Shown here piece after piece: positions 6,368 to 8,460 of a stretch of 8,460 nucleotides of DNA. This DNA comes from Bacillota bacterium (GTDB lineage: Bacteria > Bacillota > Clostridia > Christensenellales > CAG-138): contig JAEYHP010000006.1 in the NCBI GenBank assembly GCA_023409435.1, forward strand, positions 1 to 8,460, in the 5' to 3' direction. The position numbers and the translations under genes were made by a program. Every line of letters starts with the position of its first letter. Position 1 is the first letter of the stretch. The notes beneath the pieces are model-generated. The model ran no database searches and was not told where the DNA came from. It was given only the letters and a program-made list of their open reading frames with translations.

Positions 6368-7480
6368 GTGAAGCTGTGCCTGGGGCGCATCGGGCGGCAG
6401 GAAACGCTTGCCGCCGCGGCTGTTGCCGTTGCCGTAAGCGGCATATTCACAACCGATACCGCTTCGCTTTACGGGGAAGGGAATTCCGCGTACGTTTCCA
6501 CGCCCGTTGCGGCGGCGCTCGCCCTGCTGGCGTTTTTGCTGGTTGCGCGCGCCATGCAGAAGGGGGAGCACAAAACGCTCTTTGCGCTTTTGGAGCATGG
6601 ATTTGGGAGCGTATTGAGCCGCGTCGTAGCCTTTTTTTACGCGGGCCTGCTGGTATTCTGCGCCGCGGCGCTGCTGAGCCGGTTTTCTCTGATGCTGGGG
6701 CGGTTCGTCTACCCAGACGCATCGGAATGGCAGGTGCTTTTATACCCGCTTGCCGCGGCGTTCGTGCTTGCCTGGCTGGGCTTGGAAAGCATCGGCCGTA
6801 TGTCCCGGCTGTTTGCATGGGTGCTGCTCGCTTCCATATTGGGCGCTTTGGCGCTTGCGGCCTACAATTACGAGCCGTACCGGCTCGCGCCTTTCTTAGG
6901 CGATGGCTTTGACCATATGACCTCCATGGCGCTGCGCAACGTGGCGCTGTATTTTCCCGGTATGCTTGCGCTGCTTGTATTGGCGCGCGGCGTACACGGG
7001 GTGACTGCCGCAAAACGGGCAGGGTATGGCGCGGGCATTGCGGCGGGAGTCTTAGGCTCCCTCTGCCAGGTTTGCCTGGGCATGACGTATACCTACCAGG
7101 ATCTTGCGCTGATGCATTCGCCCATGTACCGTCTAACCATGAACTTCCGCTCCGGCGGGTTTTACCCCAGGCTTGACCTGTTGCTTTTGATGGGCTGGGT
7201 AATCTCCGGCATGCTCGCCACGGGGTTTTACATGTATGCGGCCGCACTTTTGTTTGCTGAGGCGTTTTTACAGGAGGATATCCGCCCCGCAGTGCTTACG
7301 GCGGCGGCGGCGGCGGGAGCAGCCTCCATGCTGATGCACGTGGACAACATGGCGTTCCGGGCGATCGGAAGCTATATTTCGCTCTATGGCTGGATATTTG
7401 CCGTTGTTCCGGCGCTATTGGCATCGCTTATCAGCGTAATGCGGAATGCGGGGAAACCCAAAAAGGAGGTGGGCGCATGA
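6368..7480 (+). CDS. Spore germinant receptor subunit B (GerAB-like, APC-superfamily permease)
   Basis: This 370-residue, strongly hydrophobic protein belongs to the spore permease family (GerAB type), the subunit thought to bind amino-acid or other germinants through an APC-transporter fold. About ten membrane segments can be drawn, near residues 12-28, 43-62, 84-110, 122-140, 145-166, 188-207, 218-240, 268-298, 305-323 and 335-357. Family-like features are APFLGDG (174-180), between segments five and six, and FRSGGFYPRLDLLLLMGWV (260-278), where family members usually have Glu rather than Asp in the R.E motif. A basic KPKK (363-366) ends the chain. The Ala-rich 311-318 is encoded by a GCG run (about 7300-7316), a possible slippage site. 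The start is GTG, and the stop overlaps the next ATG as ATGA (7477-7480). Position between A- and C-type genes confirms the role; ligand specificity is not readable. Confidence 0.93.
   Translation: MKLCLGRIGRQETLAAAAVAVAVSGIFTTDTASLYGEGNSAYVSTPVAAALALLAFLLVARAMQKGEHKTLFALLEHGFGSVLSRVVAFFYAGLLVFCAAALLSRFSLMLGRFVYPDASEWQVLLYPLAAAFVLAWLGLESIGRMSRLFAWVLLASILGALALAAYNYEPYRLAPFLGDGFDHMTSMALRNVALYFPGMLALLVLARGVHGVTAAKRAGYGAGIAAGVLGSLCQVCLGMTYTYQDLALMHSPMYRLTMNFRSGGFYPRLDLLLLMGWVISGMLATGFYMYAAALLFAEAFLQEDIRPAVLTAAAAAGAASMLMHVDNMAFRAIGSYISLYGWIFAVVPALLASLISVMRNAGKPKKEVGA
7462..7470 (+). promoter_or_regulatory. Ribosome binding site for the GerAC-like gene
   Basis: AAAGGAGGT, close to the full anti-Shine-Dalgarno complement, lies 6 bases before the ATG at 7477, inside the end of the permease gene. 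It fixes the start of the lipoprotein gene in the ATGA overlap. Confidence 0.85.
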
Positions 7481-8460
7481 GGCGGTATCAACGCGTTATC
7501 CGCATATTGGTGATGCTGCTTCTTCTTTTAATCGTGTTCTCGGGCTGCATGGGCGCGCGCAGCCCCGATGAATACGGCTACGCGCTGCTCATTGGGATAG
7601 ACAAAGGCAAGACAAAGCCTTATTTTGTGAGCATGCTGCTGCAGCGGGGCAACGGAGACAATCAAAGCTCCGAGGGCGCCATGGCGGCGCTGGTTGGGGT
7701 GGAATGCAGCGATTTGTTTGAAGCGGTGGAGACCATCGAATCCGGCCTGCCGTTTTCACTTAGCCTTGCGCGCACCACGGCGATCGTGTTCAGCCAGGAC
7801 GTGGCGCGCGGCCCGTCGCTGGAGCAGTTTCTTTCCGCATCCCTGGGCTCTCTGCATATCCGTTATTTTGCGAATCTCATCATAGCGGGCGGGCGCGCGG
7901 AAGATTATTTAAGCGGCATGCAAAGCGAAATCAACCCCAATATCGCCAAGATACAATACAACTTCATTGAGTACAAGGAGGAAACGGGCATGATACCGGC
8001 CATTACGCTCACGGAGTTCTATGACCGCGCATGGAGCAAGGCGGGGGACGTCGTATTGCCGTTGGGCGGGTTTGAAAAACGGGATACCGGCGGCGAGGAG
8101 GAGCAGGCAAAGGCCGGGGAAAAGGGGGAGGACGGCCAAGGTCAACCGACGCCTGCGAAAAAGGAGAGTTCCGCGGAGGGGGAAAAAGAGGACAAGGAGA
8201 AAAGCGCACAAAAAGAGGATGGGCCGGAGCCGTTTCTCATAGACATTCTGGGCGCAGTGGATGACCTGCCGGGGCAGACGGGGCGGCTTGGCGGCCTGGA
8301 AGCGGGCATGATGGGAAGCGCGCTGTTTCTCGGAACGGAGCTAAAGGGGTTTTTGAACGGCCCGCATACGCTGTTGCTGTTGATGGGGAAGGGCGATTTT
8401 AAAAACGGCAGGATTCAACTTAAGGATAAAAATGGCGATAATATCAGTATACTGCTTACA
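7477..8460 (+). CDS. Spore germinant receptor subunit C, lipoprotein (GerAC-like), 3' end outside window
   Basis: The frame runs 328 codons from the ATG at 7477 to the window edge without a stop. The N-terminus is a lipoprotein signal: RRYQR, a hydrophobic core (about 10-21) and lipobox FSGC with the modified cysteine at 24. Following it is the GerAC pattern GYALLIGIDKG (34-44), a Ser/Arg-Thr segment SLARTTAIVFSQ (96-107), and later a second conserved part LFLGTELKGFLNG (283-295), resembling the sG.A.F...kLvG.L motif. GerAC proteins are usually about 350-400 residues, so the C-terminal portion is missing here. Residues about 201-252 are an unusual hydrophilic, Glu/Lys/Gly-rich stretch between the two conserved parts, coded by purine-rich DNA (about 8077-8230). 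The protein should be anchored on the outer face of the spore inner membrane with its A and B partners. Family identity is secure from sequence and operon position. Confidence 0.92.
   Translation, partial: MRRYQRVIRILVMLLLLLIVFSGCMGARSPDEYGYALLIGIDKGKTKPYFVSMLLQRGNGDNQSSEGAMAALVGVECSDLFEAVETIESGLPFSLSLARTTAIVFSQDVARGPSLEQFLSASLGSLHIRYFANLIIAGGRAEDYLSGMQSEINPNIAKIQYNFIEYKEETGMIPAITLTEFYDRAWSKAGDVVLPLGGFEKRDTGGEEEQAKAGEKGEDGQGQPTPAKKESSAEGEKEDKEKSAQKEDGPEPFLIDILGAVDDLPGQTGRLGGLEAGMMGSALFLGTELKGFLNGPHTLLLLMGKGDFKNGRIQLKDKNGDNISILLT

Noticed and set aside
5938..6912. A 324-codon open frame on the + strand across the junction of the GerAA- and GerAB-like genes
   Set aside because: It is out of frame with two genes that match known families over their full length, its product is Gly/Arg/His-rich without recognisable motifs, and long spurious frames are common in GC-rich DNA.
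6447..7247. A 266-codon open frame on the - strand opposite the GerAB-like gene
   Set aside because: The product is Arg/Pro/Ala-rich, typical of an antisense shadow of a GC-rich membrane-protein gene; no domain is recognisable.
7300..7316. GCG trinucleotide run as a phase-variable repeat
   Set aside because: It is short, trinucleotide changes would stay in frame, and it simply encodes an alanine stretch in a membrane segment.

Overview
This window looks like a chromosomal segment of an endospore-forming, fairly GC-rich Firmicute, probably of class Clostridia. The main support is a tricistronic gerA-type spore germinant receptor operon on the right, together with strong GGAGG-type ribosome binding sites and tight gene packing. 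No rRNA, tRNA or mobile element is visible to pin the genus down. All six genes are on the + strand, the two outer ones are cut by the window edges, and coding density is high.

Left block (1-4516). Four closely spaced genes appear to form one transcription unit that begins upstream of the window. They are the C-terminal part of a DUF2804 protein (1-582), a YdiF-like ABC-F ATPase of the ribosome-acting class (588-2504), a two-part protein with an unrecognised N-terminal region and a divergent glycerate kinase-like C-terminal domain (2514-4040), and a MarR-family regulator (4055-4516). Gaps are 5, 9 and 14 bases. The glycerate kinase-like protein is the most unusual item. It keeps the family's framework motifs but has changed many of the conserved active-site positions, so it is either a pseudoenzyme or a kinase with another substrate.

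Intergenic region (4517-4777, 261 bases). It holds a 13-base palindrome, three GC-rich hairpins in a row without U-tracts, and a clear intrinsic terminator with seven Ts (4706-4738). A weak candidate sporulation-type (sigma-G-like) promoter overlaps the terminator's 3' arm and precedes the germination operon.

Right block (4778-8460). A GerAA-like membrane protein (4778-6367), a GerAB-like APC-superfamily permease (6368-7480, GTG start) and a GerAC-like lipoprotein (7477 to beyond the edge) are arranged A-B-C with a 0-base gap and a 4-base ATGA overlap. Together they should form a germinant receptor in the inner membrane of the spore. The GerAC-like subunit carries an unusual charged, Lys/Glu-rich stretch of about 50 residues between its two conserved parts.

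I see no CRISPR array, insertion sequence, prophage gene or defence system. The candidates for something undescribed are the degenerate glycerate kinase fusion and its ABC-F/MarR neighbourhood, and the hairpin array.
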